64,000 nucleotides of DNA from Chitinophaga ginsengisoli (GTDB taxonomy: Bacteria > Bacteroidota > Bacteroidia > Chitinophagales > Chitinophagaceae), in contig NZ_PYGK01000014.1 of assembly GCF_003014595.1 (NCBI RefSeq), positions 124,001 to 188,000 of the forward strand, read 5' to 3'. A model generated the notes under the pieces. The model worked only from the letters and a program-made list of their open reading frames with translations. It had not been told where the DNA came from and ran no database searches. Below, in pieces: positions 26,295 through 35,771 of the stretch. Position numbers and translations under genes: made by a program. Numbering within the stretch: the first letter of the stretch is position 1; the number at the start of each line of letters is the position of its first letter.

Positions 26295-27296
26295 TTATAT
26301 CCCCAATGCTTCTCCTACCTTCAGCACTTCCAGCTTTCCCTGTATAGCGCCCTGTTTTTCAAGTCCCTTCAAAGTAGTCAAAGGGTCGCTCAGTGGCTCA
26401 TCAGACAGGTCAAAAGTGCCGTAGTGCATGGGGATCATTACGCTGGCATGCATATCATTTGCCGCTCGCACAGCATCCTGGGGAGAAATATGGCTTTGCG
26501 ACATAAAAAAGGCAGGCTTATATGCCCCTATCCCTACGATACAATAGTCGATATGAGGAAAGATCCGGCCTACGTCTGTAAAATGACTGCCATATCCGGA
26601 GTCGGCAGCGAAATAGATAGTCTTGCCCCCTGCCTGGATCACAAAAGCGCCCCAAAGCTGGTTATTAAGGTCACGAAACCCTCTTTTGGCCCAATGCCTT
26701 GCCGGAAGGAAAAAAACCTTTATATGGGCTTCTGTGTGGTATTGCTGATACCATCCTGCTGTCTGTACCTGTTCATTACCCGTCAGTTTCTTTAACAGAC
26801 CTTCCATTTTTAGCCCTGTCAGATATATCGCCTGCGGATTATTCTGCGCCAGTAAACGCAGGCTCCGCTTGTCACAATGGTCCAGGTGATTGTGGGATAT
26901 CAGGATATAATCCAGTCCCTTCAGTTTGGCAGGATCTATAGGAAAAGGCGTACGCCGTTTGAACAACGGGATATTATAGAAAACAGGGTCGATCAGTATA
27001 TTGACGCCACCCAGCCGGATGAAGAAAGAAGCATGGCCAAACCAGACGATACAGTCTTTACCGGAATGCAGGAAATCTTCATTATAGACGATATCAGGAA
27101 TCCATCTGTCCGTTTCCTTCTCTGCCTTCTGCGGGTTTCGTTGCAAGCGCCATTTGAGGAATTCGGAAAAAGAGTACTTATGCGGAAACTCATAGTTCAT
27201 GAATTTCCCGTTTTCATCTACCGGCGTTCCTTTCCAGTCAAAAGGTAATTGCATGTCGGACAAGTCCGGGTTTGAGACATATTCCATAACTGCCAT
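26295..27296 (-). CDS. Metallo-beta-lactamase fold hydrolase, NAPE-PLD/UlaG-like
   Basis: The 333-residue protein has the metal-binding motif SHNHLDHCD (residues 134-142), an earlier FGHASFFIRL strand, a His-containing LPARHW segment, ADSGYG, and a late MHYGTF. These are the metal ligands of the MBL fold in the NAPE-PLD and UlaG-type branch. No signal peptide is seen, so it is probably cytoplasmic. The substrate could be a phospholipid-like phosphodiester or a lactone. It is the last gene of a minus-strand run from 31690. A TATATTTG box 14 bases upstream of its start could give it its own promoter. Confidence 0.82.
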   Translation of the reverse strand: MAVMEYVSNPDLSDMQLPFDWKGTPVDENGKFMNYEFPHKYSFSEFLKWRLQRNPQKAEKETDRWIPDIVYNEDFLHSGKDCIVWFGHASFFIRLGGVNILIDPVFYNIPLFKRRTPFPIDPAKLKGLDYILISHNHLDHCDKRSLRLLAQNNPQAIYLTGLKMEGLLKKLTGNEQVQTAGWYQQYHTEAHIKVFFLPARHWAKRGFRDLNNQLWGAFVIQAGGKTIYFAADSGYGSHFTDVGRIFPHIDYCIVGIGAYKPAFFMSQSHISPQDAVRAANDMHASVMIPMHYGTFDLSDEPLSDPLTTLKGLEKQGAIQGKLEVLKVGEALGI

Positions 27297-27331
27297 CGTG
27301 TGTTCCCCTCAAATATACGTTATCAGTATTG

Positions 27332-28402
27332 TTATTCTCCATACCGTTGGATCAGCTCTTTCAGTAAAACATCAACGGCGTCTTTTGTAGCAGCAGTGGC
27401 TGCATTCGTAAAGATCACATATGCTCTGTCGGCCTCTTTGATAACATGCACTCTCGTGATAAACGCGCCTGCATTCCCTTCGTTGAATGCTACATGATGT
27501 TGTGGCAGCTGAGGCGGATTAAACCATCCGTAAGAAAAGTTCGGCAATCCAAAGAGCAATTGTTCAAAAGTCTTCTTTGGTAATAAATCACTCTTCCCTT
27601 TCAGTCCTTTCAGCAACTCCCGGATAAAACGGGTGTATTCTTCCAGGCTCACGTTGATATTACCTGCCGCCAGCAGCCAGTTCATCTTATAGCTTTCCGC
27701 GGGAGCTAGTGGCTGCAGATCTGCATCATGTCCCCAGGGTTGTGTGGTATCTTTCAGATTAGGATAATCAAAGCGGAAATTGATCCCCAGCCGCGCTCCT
27801 AATTCCTGCACGAGTGTTTTATAAGGTTTCCCGCTTGCCTTCTCCAGCATAAGGCCCGCTGTGATATAATCGAGATTGGAAGGCATTAATCCGTTCGTAT
27901 CCGGCTTCTGGGGAGCCTGTGTCAGGAAGTTGGCTACCAATTGCATACGCTGTGCCGCATAGTCACCATGCAGCTCCCTGAAAGTAGGCGTCTCCGAATC
28001 ATAGGAATAGCCCTGCAGCCTTCCCCTGAATGTCAGCAGGTTGGCCAGTGTAACCGTATCGTATACATAACGGGTCCTCCATCTCAGTTCAGGGAACAGC
28101 GTCAGAATGGTCGTATTCCATTGTATCTTCTGCTCCTTCACCAGCAAGGCGGCAATAAAGGAGGTAATCGCCTTGGTATTGGAGCCGATATGGAACCTGT
28201 CTCCGGCTTGGGCGGCATAAGCCGTATTAGCACGTTTTACGCCCAGTATATGGCATTCCAGTACACTATCTGAAGAGACAACCGCGAATGCCAGTTCAGG
28301 TACCTTGTAATGTTGTCGTACACTATCCGCAAAAGATGTGATGTTCTGACTGTAGGACAGGTGGGTGATAGCTACCAACAATGGCAGCAGTAAGCGTTTC
28401 AT
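27332..28402 (-). CDS. Serine hydrolase, beta-lactamase class C/penicillin-binding fold
   Basis: The 356-residue protein has a signal peptide (MKRLLLPLLVAITHLSYSQ) and the SxxK active-site motif Ser74-Asn-Thr-Lys77 in HIGSNTKAITSFIAALLVKE. A Tyr-containing second motif region (NLDYITAGLMLEKASGKPY) follows. It belongs to the broad class C beta-lactamase-related family, which includes esterases, D-amino acid peptidases and true beta-lactamases. The typical KTG third motif is not obvious, so I would not call it an antibiotic resistance enzyme. It starts 6 bases after the lactonase stop, in one transcription unit. Confidence 0.82.
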   Translation of the reverse strand: MKRLLLPLLVAITHLSYSQNITSFADSVRQHYKVPELAFAVVSSDSVLECHILGVKRANTAYAAQAGDRFHIGSNTKAITSFIAALLVKEQKIQWNTTILTLFPELRWRTRYVYDTVTLANLLTFRGRLQGYSYDSETPTFRELHGDYAAQRMQLVANFLTQAPQKPDTNGLMPSNLDYITAGLMLEKASGKPYKTLVQELGARLGINFRFDYPNLKDTTQPWGHDADLQPLAPAESYKMNWLLAAGNINVSLEEYTRFIRELLKGLKGKSDLLPKKTFEQLLFGLPNFSYGWFNPPQLPQHHVAFNEGNAGAFITRVHVIKEADRAYVIFTNAATAATKDAVDVLLKELIQRYGE

Positions 28403-28408
28403 AAGTAA

Positions 28409-29530
28409 TTAGTCGTTATATGTTCTGATTTGTAAACAGGAAGGTCCCTGTATTTTTATGTCTACGCCTGTCTTCGTCAGCAGACCGGTTTGTGCATTCC
28501 GTTTGAAAACCACCACATTCCCACTGAGCTGGTTCGCCACTATCAGGAATTTTCCGCTGGGATCTATCAGGAAGTTACGGGGATGATCACCCAGTACAGA
28601 CTCATATCCCACATGGCTTAATGTTCCGTTTTTATGAATGCTGTAAATGGCGATATTATTTTCTACGCCACGGTTAGATGCATACAGGAAACGGCCGTCG
28701 GGTGAAATATGGATGTCAGCACTGCTATAAAAACTACGCGGTACACTATCATGTGTCATCAGCCGTTGCAATGATTCCAGCCTGCCTTTATTGTATTTAT
28801 ACGCTGTTACCGATCCCGATAACTCTTCTATACAATAAGCAAAACGCCCATTGGGATGAAAGGTGAAATGCCGTGGACCGCTGCCGGGTGTGGTCCTGAT
28901 AAAACTATCTGCCTGCAATGGCTTTGCCTGACTGGCATCAAAGATAAAACGTCGTATTTTATCGGCCCCGAGGTCGGGCGTAAATACATAGTCCTGTGCA
29001 GGGGAAAATACCGTAGAATGAATATGTGAACTTTTCTGTCTTTCTGTAATACTGCTATCCGTAAATGGAATGACCGTCACCGCAGCGCCGATAGTTCCAT
29101 CGCTATTCAAAGGGAATACAGAGAGACTGCCACCTGTATAGTTTCCATTCACCAGCCAGCGACCGCTTTTATGCACCGTAAGGTAGACCGGGTTATCCCC
29201 TCCGCTAGGCTGTTTACTCAACAATGTGATAAGCCGCTGCTGTCTGTCAAACCGGTAACTGCTCACGCTTCCCATACCGGCGGTACGGGTCTCAGTACAG
29301 GCATAGATATACTGACCGTTCGCCGAAAGAGTCAGATAAGAAGGGTTCATGATAGCGGAAAATGTACAGACCTTATCGAGTCTTCCACTTTCCATATCCA
29401 TCCTGTAAATGTAGATACCGTCTTTATCTTTCGCATCATTGTAAGATCCGACAAACAAATAGGTCGTCTGCGCATAGGTGAAGCTATTGGCGAGTATTGC
29501 CAGTAATAGCAGGCATGATCTTTTCAGCAA
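28409..29530 (-). CDS. Lactonase family beta-propeller protein (6-phosphogluconolactonase type)
   Basis: The 373-residue protein has an N-terminal signal (MLKRSCLLLLAILANSFTYAQ) and then seven repeating blades with the family phrases YLFVGSYNDAKDKDGIYIYR, NPVYLTVHKSGRWLVNGNYT, GPRHFTFHPNGRFAYCIEE and DGRFLYASNRGVENNIAIY. It belongs to the PF10282 lactonase group, named for the E. coli 6-phosphogluconolactonase Pgl. Being exported, it may hydrolyse other sugar lactones in the periplasm. The start appears to be TTG at 29530, because no in-frame ATG lies upstream and the signal peptide begins there. Confidence 0.82.
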   Translation of the reverse strand: MLKRSCLLLLAILANSFTYAQTTYLFVGSYNDAKDKDGIYIYRMDMESGRLDKVCTFSAIMNPSYLTLSANGQYIYACTETRTAGMGSVSSYRFDRQQRLITLLSKQPSGGDNPVYLTVHKSGRWLVNGNYTGGSLSVFPLNSDGTIGAAVTVIPFTDSSITERQKSSHIHSTVFSPAQDYVFTPDLGADKIRRFIFDASQAKPLQADSFIRTTPGSGPRHFTFHPNGRFAYCIEELSGSVTAYKYNKGRLESLQRLMTHDSVPRSFYSSADIHISPDGRFLYASNRGVENNIAIYSIHKNGTLSHVGYESVLGDHPRNFLIDPSGKFLIVANQLSGNVVVFKRNAQTGLLTKTGVDIKIQGPSCLQIRTYND

Positions 29531-29628
29531 GTGATGAAGCGATTTATGGGTCCGGAATTGATGTGCCAGACAAAGATAATATTTCGCTTCATTGAATCGT
29601 CAGGCTTTTTGCGCATATCTCACGCCAC

Positions 29629-31239
29629 CTACATCCCCTTGCCAAATTCGAACAGGAGGTTTATCTGCGGATCAATATGTATCGTATGGTTGGCCTTTAT
29701 ATTGATGACCGTTACCCTGTCTTTGATCTGCACCGTATGTATCTGCGGATCGTCATCGATAGCGTATTCCAGTGGAAAAGTAAACAAATGCTCCTGTTGC
29801 TGACTGATCGTAAACAGCCCACCGCCACTGGGGCTGATGGTCAGTTCCGGCATACCCGGCGTATACAACCATTGCTGGAAGAAGTCACCCAGGTCCTGTC
29901 TGCTGACCTTTTCCATCACTTGTCTGAAGTCTGTTGTATTGGCATTATGCCCACCATAAGTCGCAAAGTAGCTCCTGATACCTTTCCAGAAAATACTATC
30001 CCCCACCTGCCGTCTTAACATATGCAATACCCATCCTCCCTTCTGATAACTATTCGCATTCAGCAACTGCGTATATCCACCCTTTGTCGTGGTATCCACT
30101 ACAGGGGTATATCTCTTCTTCTCAAAGGCGATCACTTTCTTCCGGTCATCTTTTAATTCAGCCTTCAGGGTATCTTTCCCGTATTTATGTTCCAGATACA
30201 GCTGTGTCATATAAGTAGCGAAACCTTCACTCAGCCATACATGTTCCCAGCCTGTTTCTGTGACGGCATCTCCAAACCATTGATGTGCTATCTCATGGGC
30301 CATCAATTCCTCGATATACTTAAAGCCTACTGATTCCTCAGAATAAAAGATGGCACTGGCATTTTCCATACCGCCATAAATAGTTTTGGACTGGATATTG
30401 GCCAGCTTTTTATATGGAAATGGCCCTATCTGTTGTATGAAAAACCGGAGGATCTCTCCTGCTTTCCCATAGTCGGCAAGCCCCTGTTTTTTATTCTCAG
30501 GGAATACATAACTATATACAGGAATACCCTGCACGTCAGCCGAATGATCCACCGCAAAAGCAGCTATACCTATGGCAATAATCTTCGTCGGCAGTGGCGC
30601 CTTTTCTGTATACCGGGTCCTTTTCTGATGATCCGCCATCAATACTTCCTGTGTTTTCAGTCCGTTAGCCACCACAGTATATTTGTCGGGTGTGATGATG
30701 TCAAAGTCTACGGCCGCTTTATCGGAAGGATGATCTATACAGGGTAACCAGTGGTGTGCACGGTCAGGCCAGTTATCTGTGAAGAAGGTACGTTTCCCGA
30801 ATTTATTCCTGGAAATGATCAGGCCATCCCGGGGAACGCCTGCATATTCGATCCGGTAGGTATGCGTTTCGTCCTTACCAGCACTCACAGTCAGATAAAC
30901 GGCCGCACTGTCCTGACGGAAAGGGACGTTCTTAACACTGTTTGGCGCTCCCGGTTTTCCCCCATTAGCAGCTGTATGGCCTACGGCGGATCTTTCCGTT
31001 ACCTTTAGCACCGTCATACCGGTATCAGCTATCTCCGGCCCTACCAGGTCAAGACGGAGCTCCCCTACGCTATTTAGAAAGCGTACAGTGATTTCCGCGG
31101 TACCTGATATCTTATCGGTATTGTCGCGCACCGTCAGGGAAATGCCGTAGTGCTGCACATCTACGGACTGGCGCTGGCCAAAAGTGTTGAAATACATTCC
31201 CAGTAACAGTGACGGGAGTACAATCAGTTTTTTAAACAT
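29629..31239 (-). CDS. M1 family zinc aminopeptidase
   Basis: The protein has 536 residues with a signal peptide. The M1 signature is complete: the substrate-binding GGMENAS (289-295), the zinc motif His315-Glu-Ile-Ala-His319, and the third ligand Glu338 in WLSEGFATY. It is shorter than full aminopeptidase N (about 850-900 residues), because it stops after the catalytic and a small helical region and lacks the large C-terminal domain. This is a known short form in Bacteroidota. It trims amino acids from peptides in the periplasm. It starts 28 bases after the stop of the YjbQ-like gene. Confidence 0.9.
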   Translation of the reverse strand: MFKKLIVLPSLLLGMYFNTFGQRQSVDVQHYGISLTVRDNTDKISGTAEITVRFLNSVGELRLDLVGPEIADTGMTVLKVTERSAVGHTAANGGKPGAPNSVKNVPFRQDSAAVYLTVSAGKDETHTYRIEYAGVPRDGLIISRNKFGKRTFFTDNWPDRAHHWLPCIDHPSDKAAVDFDIITPDKYTVVANGLKTQEVLMADHQKRTRYTEKAPLPTKIIAIGIAAFAVDHSADVQGIPVYSYVFPENKKQGLADYGKAGEILRFFIQQIGPFPYKKLANIQSKTIYGGMENASAIFYSEESVGFKYIEELMAHEIAHQWFGDAVTETGWEHVWLSEGFATYMTQLYLEHKYGKDTLKAELKDDRKKVIAFEKKRYTPVVDTTTKGGYTQLLNANSYQKGGWVLHMLRRQVGDSIFWKGIRSYFATYGGHNANTTDFRQVMEKVSRQDLGDFFQQWLYTPGMPELTISPSGGGLFTISQQQEHLFTFPLEYAIDDDPQIHTVQIKDRVTVINIKANHTIHIDPQINLLFEFGKGM

Positions 31240-31267
31240 ACGGTATAGTATCAGTTTTCCAGGATTA

Positions 31268-31690
31268 TTATTCTCCCCAGGCGGTGATAACCAGCTTTCT
31301 GCTGCCGCCGTGGTTACGGTGTTCGCACAAATAGATGCCCTGCCAGGTACCCAGTGCCAGATTGCCGTTCCGGATGGGGATCATCACAGAACTGCCCAGC
31401 ATCGCCGCTTTCAGATGTGCAGGCATATCGTCGGGGCCTTCATCGTCATGTTGATAGTCAGGGTCATTCTCCGGCACCACCTTGCTGAAATACATCTCAA
31501 AGTCCTTCCTGACGGTCGGGTCTGCATTCTCATTGATGGTAAGAGACGCCGATGTATGCTGGATAAAGACCTGGCACATACCGGTCCTGATCTCCCTTAA
31601 CTGCGGCATAGCCTGTGCCACCTCCCCCGTGATCAGATGAAACCCTCTCCTCCTTTCATGGAGCTGCAATAATTCCTGGAATATCTTCAT
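31268..31690 (-). CDS. YjbQ family protein (secondary thiamine-phosphate synthase-like, UPF0047)
   Basis: The 140-residue protein carries the family signature MCQVFIQHTSASLTINENAD and the later HLKAAMLGSSVMIPIRNGNL and LGTWQGIYLCEHRNHGG. The conserved His and Asn/Asp residues in these segments are thought to bind a metal or phosphate. The family is widespread; a weak thiamine-phosphate synthase activity has been reported for members, but the true role is uncertain. Its length is normal for the family. It heads the minus-strand run that continues into the M1 peptidase. Confidence 0.85.
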   Translation of the reverse strand: MKIFQELLQLHERRRGFHLITGEVAQAMPQLREIRTGMCQVFIQHTSASLTINENADPTVRKDFEMYFSKVVPENDPDYQHDDEGPDDMPAHLKAAMLGSSVMIPIRNGNLALGTWQGIYLCEHRNHGGSRKLVITAWGE

Positions 31691-31816
31691 TTCATTCAGT
31701 TTAAGCGCAATAACACCTGTTCTAACACACTTTTCATGCCTGCCCGTAAATGGTATATTTTTTTCAGATTTAGGCAGGACAAACTTAACTTAGTAAAAGA
31801 GAAAAATGAAATCGTT

Positions 31817-32665
31817 ATGAAAACATTACTGATTCCCGTTGATTTCTCCTCTACCTCGGATAATGCGGTCGATTTTGCGATAGAATGGAGCAAAGCTTAC
31901 GGTTATGAACGCATTATCCTGCTCAAGACCTTTTACGACACTGTTTTTGATCATATCGTAGTTTCTGCTGAATATGCCCCCGTCAGTCCTCATTACATGG
32001 CCAGGGAACGGCAGGAAGCTACTGCACAAATGGACAATCTCTCCCAGCATATTATTACCCAAACGAACAAGCGCGTGCAGGTCGTCTCCATGGTCAGCGA
32101 AGCCCCCCTGCTGAGGGCCATATTGGAAGTGATCAGGGATGAATCACCCGAAATGATCGTATTGGGCAGTGATAGCTTTAAGTATTCCAGTGGCAGCTTT
32201 ATTGCCGGCAACCTGATCCCGATCGCCAAGGCCAGTCCCGTAAGAGTATTGATTGTACCGGCAGCTTACTCATATCAGCCGGTAGAAAACATCCTGGTGC
32301 CCTGCGACTACAAAACGCTGGACTCCCTCCATAAACTGCAGAACCTACAGATCCCTCCCCAGTGGGATGATAGTAAACTGCTGGTCCTGAATGTGGACGC
32401 AAAGGAAAGATACCTCAATCCGGACGAACAGCTGAAAGAAGCAGAACAGCATGTACATGAGCGCCTGCGGGATTACAAACATGAGATCTGTTACAGCAGT
32501 GACAAAAACATCATCAACGGCATCCTGAGTTATACAGAGAAACATAAGATCCAGCTCATTATCTCATTACCTGGCAAGCACAGCTTTCTGTACTACCTGA
32601 CACATAAAAGCATTTCTGACGCTATCTGCCGCAATGCCCGGGAACCAGTCATGATACTCAAATAA
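31817..32665 (+). CDS. Universal stress protein, two tandem USP domains
   Basis: The 282-residue protein has two USP domains. The first opens with KTLLIPVDFSSTSDNAVDFA and ends with MIVLGSDSFKYSSGSFIAGN and PVRVLIVPA. The second opens at about residue 155 (VENILVPCDYKTLDSLHKLQ) and is more divergent. I chose the ATG at 31817 (MKTLLIPVDF). An upstream start at 31736 would add residues before the normal first strand. USPs are cytoplasmic nucleotide-binding or signalling proteins induced by starvation and other stress. The gene is followed, 103 bases on, by the PAS sensor on the same strand. Confidence 0.88.
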   Translation: MKTLLIPVDFSSTSDNAVDFAIEWSKAYGYERIILLKTFYDTVFDHIVVSAEYAPVSPHYMARERQEATAQMDNLSQHIITQTNKRVQVVSMVSEAPLLRAILEVIRDESPEMIVLGSDSFKYSSGSFIAGNLIPIAKASPVRVLIVPAAYSYQPVENILVPCDYKTLDSLHKLQNLQIPPQWDDSKLLVLNVDAKERYLNPDEQLKEAEQHVHERLRDYKHEICYSSDKNIINGILSYTEKHKIQLIISLPGKHSFLYYLTHKSISDAICRNAREPVMILK

Positions 32666-32725
32666 AAATCGTTTTTCCGGGTACTTCTCCTCAAAAAACA
32701 CCCATTATGCCAATAAATAATATGT

Positions 32726-32745
32726 ATAATAAATTAATTTATTAT
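32726..32745. promoter_or_regulatory. AT-rich perfect palindrome in front of the PAS sensor gene
   Basis: A 20-base perfect inverted repeat made only of A and T is centred at 32735/32736, 23 bases before the ATG. It could be a regulator site or part of the promoter; nothing in the sequence says which. Confidence 0.4.
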
Positions 32746-32768
32746 TTTGGGTGGAATAGTCTCACATC

Positions 32769-33986
32769 ATGCCAATCAGGAAAACGCCATCTGCTTTCAG
32801 GGCACCCTCCCTTGGAGTATTGTTAATGGGAAAGGAAGATGAGTTTTCCTTCGAGCACCGGGTATTTAATCTGACCGGCGCCATCACCCTGATAATCCTG
32901 TCTGCTTTCCTTGTCATTGATCTGCTTATCGACGCAAATGAATCTACCCTGCTCCTGGTGGGGCTGATGATCATACAGGTTGTCTATTATATCCTGTCCC
33001 GCAAAATGCGGAAATACCGGTCTATTATCGTCAGTTATGTCATTGTGGTATATACCGGTCTCAGTGCCAATTATTTCTTCAACGCCGGAATTGATGGCCC
33101 TACCCTACTATTGTTCTTCACCACCCTCCAGCTGGCGTTGAATATCTCCCACAGGGAAAAATATATTTTATGGCTGATATTAAGTCTCATCATTCCAGGC
33201 AGCCTGCTGGCGGTTGAATTGTATCTCCCTGGACTGATAAGCGGTTATTATAAAGACCCGACTGAAAAGATCATCGACCGTTTCGGTTGTTATGTGCTGT
33301 CCACCATCTATATTTTCTTTGCCACTTCCAGTTTCAAAAGGCATATCACCTCCCAGCAGGAACGTGAAAAGAAAAGAGCTGCCGACATTCTCGAATACGG
33401 TATCCGGCTGCGCGCCTTCTTCGAAAGCCTGACTGACAACTTTGTGCTGCTGGACAAAAACATGAAGGTGCTTTACTTCAACAAAGCGGCATTGGAGCTC
33501 ACCACGACCCTCTATGACAGACAGATCGAAGAGAACCTGAACATAGATCTGTTCGTACACGACGCCAATAAAGAGTCTTTTTACTATTGTTTTGATACCG
33601 CATTAAACGGTACCGCTATTGCCAGGGAATTCCGGCGGGTATACGCCACTAAGGAGACCTGGTGGCTGAGCACCTTCAACCCCGCAAGGAATGAGAACGG
33701 TGATATCATCGGTGTAACCCTGATCATGAAAGACATCACCGACGCTTATCTCTATAAACTCAAAATTGAACGTAAGAACGAACTGCTGGAAAAGATCGCT
33801 CATATACAGTCGCATGAACTACGCGGTCCGCTCACTTCCGTACAGAGTCTTCTCGAGCTCATAAAGGAAGAATATTGCGATATGGACCTGATATATACAC
33901 AGAAGCTCGAAGAGGGCTTAAACAGGCTGGATGAGAAAATAAAGGAGATCGTTACGCTGTCTTCAGTAAACAAGGAGGACTTGTAA
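32769..33986 (+). CDS. Membrane PAS sensor with HisKA helix but no ATPase domain
   Basis: The protein has 405 residues. Six membrane helices fill about residues 35-190 (for example ITLIILSAFLVIDLLI, IIVSYVIVVYTGLSANYFF, YILWLILSLIIPGSLLAVEL). A PAS domain covers about 210-330 (LRAFFESLTDNFVLLDKNMK, FNPARNENGDIIGVTLIMKD). A phospho-acceptor helix with the H-box SHELRGPL (His349) comes next. The protein stops at residue 405 straight after that helical hairpin, with no N, G1 or G2 boxes of an ATPase domain. Only about 80 bases, holding a terminator, separate it from the next gene, so the domain is absent rather than frameshifted away. It may act as a signalling partner phosphorylated by another kinase. 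Confidence 0.82.
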   Translation: MPIRKTPSAFRAPSLGVLLMGKEDEFSFEHRVFNLTGAITLIILSAFLVIDLLIDANESTLLLVGLMIIQVVYYILSRKMRKYRSIIVSYVIVVYTGLSANYFFNAGIDGPTLLLFFTTLQLALNISHREKYILWLILSLIIPGSLLAVELYLPGLISGYYKDPTEKIIDRFGCYVLSTIYIFFATSSFKRHITSQQEREKKRAADILEYGIRLRAFFESLTDNFVLLDKNMKVLYFNKAALELTTTLYDRQIEENLNIDLFVHDANKESFYYCFDTALNGTAIAREFRRVYATKETWWLSTFNPARNENGDIIGVTLIMKDITDAYLYKLKIERKNELLEKIAHIQSHELRGPLTSVQSLLELIKEEYCDMDLIYTQKLEEGLNRLDEKIKEIVTLSSVNKEDL

Positions 33987-34010
33987 AAAGCGGCTCTCCA
34001 CATTATAAGC

Positions 34011-34048
34011 AAAAGGCCGTCCCGCCGAAGCACGGACAGCCTTTTTTG
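34011..34048. terminator. Bidirectional terminator between the PAS sensor and SusD
   Basis: AAAAGGCCGTCC and GGACAGCCTTTTTT form a stem with single bulges around a GC-rich loop. The plus strand runs into TTTTTT and the minus strand into TTTTGC, so it can serve both convergent genes. Confidence 0.7.
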
Positions 34049-34068
34049 TAAAAACCCGAACCTTATTT

Positions 34069-35748
34069 TTAGAAGTTGGGATTCTTTATTGGCGCACTGC
34101 CTTCACCCGGTGGATTCAGGCCTGCTTCATCTGCCGGCACATCCCAGTAATCCATGAAATTATAGTTGATGGTGACGTTCGTATTCACTACGCTCGCGGA
34201 AGTCAGGAAGGTATTGCCATAACTACCTCCGCCATTGCTGATATCATATGTCCATCCCCATCTCCTGTTATCATAGAAAGATAAACCTCTGAACACCAAT
34301 GCCGCTCTCCTTTCCATTACCAGCTCTTTTAACGCAGCTGCTTTTGTGAGCCCTGTACCTGCTACGGCGGCAATGCCGGCGCCCATATATGTCCTTACCG
34401 CATCTACATAAGCAAGTCCGGCGTCAATATTACCCAGACGGATATTCGCTTCTGCCAGCATCAGTGCATTTTCTTCATAGCTGGGGCCGATGAACAGCTC
34501 ATAATTGCCTGTCGATTTGGAGCCGTATACATATACACCATTGGCGCCTGCGCCTCCATCTATGATACTATAGCGGGTGCCGAAAGAAAGATCATCCAGG
34601 TATTTGGTAGCAGTGTTGAAGTTGTTGGCCAGCCGCTTGTCGCCTGCTTTCAGGTTCTGTACAAAGCGCTCGCTCAGCCTGAATGTAATAGCTGTGTTTA
34701 CACCGGTTGCCAGCGCTGCTACCGTACCACCATCCGCAGTAAAGAAACTGTTTGCCGCAGCACTTCTTCCCGTAAATACGTAGTCACTGGCTCTGATACC
34801 GTTGGTAGCGAGGGTCAGTACCTCATTCCAATCGGCCGTTGTCATTACATCTGTGGAAGCCTTTGTTATCACAGCATCCGGGTTGCCGTTCACAAATGGC
34901 GCCAGCTTATTCACAAGCAGGTTCCTCGCCAGCATGGTATTGATGTTCCTGAGCCACATATCAGCCGTCAGCACACCTCCCTTACCTACCTGGCAGAAAG
35001 CGGGGATCAGTTGTCCCAATACGGCGGCATAGTCACCTGAATTGGAAATACCGGTCGACAATAAATCTGCCGCCATATGCAGATACTTGTTGGACGCCGC
35101 GATCACCGAATCTTTTACGACATACCTGTTACTACTTGCACCGTCCCGGTCAACAAGCAGACCGGAATAATACATCGAACCGATAGACGCATATGCATAA
35201 CCCTTCCACCAGTAACACCAGGCCTTGATAGTATTGCTCTTTGTCTTTGCATCCCCGGAAAAAGTGATGTTGTCAACAATACCCAGCACTTTATTGCATG
35301 CGCCGTTCAGGGCATACATATTCAGCCACTGGTAGTATAGCGGATTATACCCCGAGCCCGTCTGCGCACGTGTGTTATTAGCCCTCAGCTGACTGACATT
35401 GGAAATATTTGTGTTCACCCGGGAATTATTGTCCAGTATAAAATACGCAGGTATACTGATCGTACTCACCAGCTGATTGGATGCCTGTGCGCCTACAACA
35501 TCTGCCAGCAGCTCACTATAACCATAAGGCAATGAAAAATAGCTGTCGCCCAGCCAGACATCCCCTTTCTGAAAGCCGTTTATATACACCGCTCCGATAG
35601 CCAGCGCGATGATGCCCGACTCATTATTCACGTTCTCATTTACCGTAGGCAGGTTGGGATTACCCACATTGAGCTCTTTTTTACAGGCGAAGATGCTGCA
35701 TAAGAAGAGTATTCCTAAAAGCCCTGAAACATATTTATTGCTGATCAT
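34069..35748 (-). CDS. SusD/RagB family lipoprotein of an enzyme-less SusCD pair
   Basis: The protein has about 559 residues from the ATG at 35748, giving the signal peptide MISNKYVSGLLGILFLCSIF with lipidated Cys22. A second ATG at 35772 shares its A with the susC stop (TAATG) and would add eight residues; either start is possible. The N-terminus is less typical of SusD (KKELNVGNPNLPTVNENVNN). The C-terminal region (YEENALMLAEANIRLGNIDA, VMERRAALVFRGLSFYDNRR) is a clear RagB/SusD match. It acts with the SusC encoded just upstream. No glycosidase, sigma or FecR gene accompanies the pair, so the ligand is unknown. Confidence 0.85.
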   Translation of the reverse strand: MISNKYVSGLLGILFLCSIFACKKELNVGNPNLPTVNENVNNESGIIALAIGAVYINGFQKGDVWLGDSYFSLPYGYSELLADVVGAQASNQLVSTISIPAYFILDNNSRVNTNISNVSQLRANNTRAQTGSGYNPLYYQWLNMYALNGACNKVLGIVDNITFSGDAKTKSNTIKAWCYWWKGYAYASIGSMYYSGLLVDRDGASSNRYVVKDSVIAASNKYLHMAADLLSTGISNSGDYAAVLGQLIPAFCQVGKGGVLTADMWLRNINTMLARNLLVNKLAPFVNGNPDAVITKASTDVMTTADWNEVLTLATNGIRASDYVFTGRSAAANSFFTADGGTVAALATGVNTAITFRLSERFVQNLKAGDKRLANNFNTATKYLDDLSFGTRYSIIDGGAGANGVYVYGSKSTGNYELFIGPSYEENALMLAEANIRLGNIDAGLAYVDAVRTYMGAGIAAVAGTGLTKAAALKELVMERRAALVFRGLSFYDNRRWGWTYDISNGGGSYGNTFLTSASVVNTNVTINYNFMDYWDVPADEAGLNPPGEGSAPIKNPNF

Positions 35749-35771
35749 AATTTTCTCTTTTTTTGTAAACA

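Noticed and set aside
27332..28402. True class C beta-lactamase conferring antibiotic resistance.
   Set aside because: The SxxK motif is present but a clear KTG motif is not, and it sits in a metabolic gene run; the broad serine hydrolase name is safer.
33987..34068. Frameshifted remains of an ATPase domain after the PAS sensor.
   Set aside because: Only about 80 bases separate the stop from the next gene and they hold a terminator; no N, G1 or G2 box is present in any frame.
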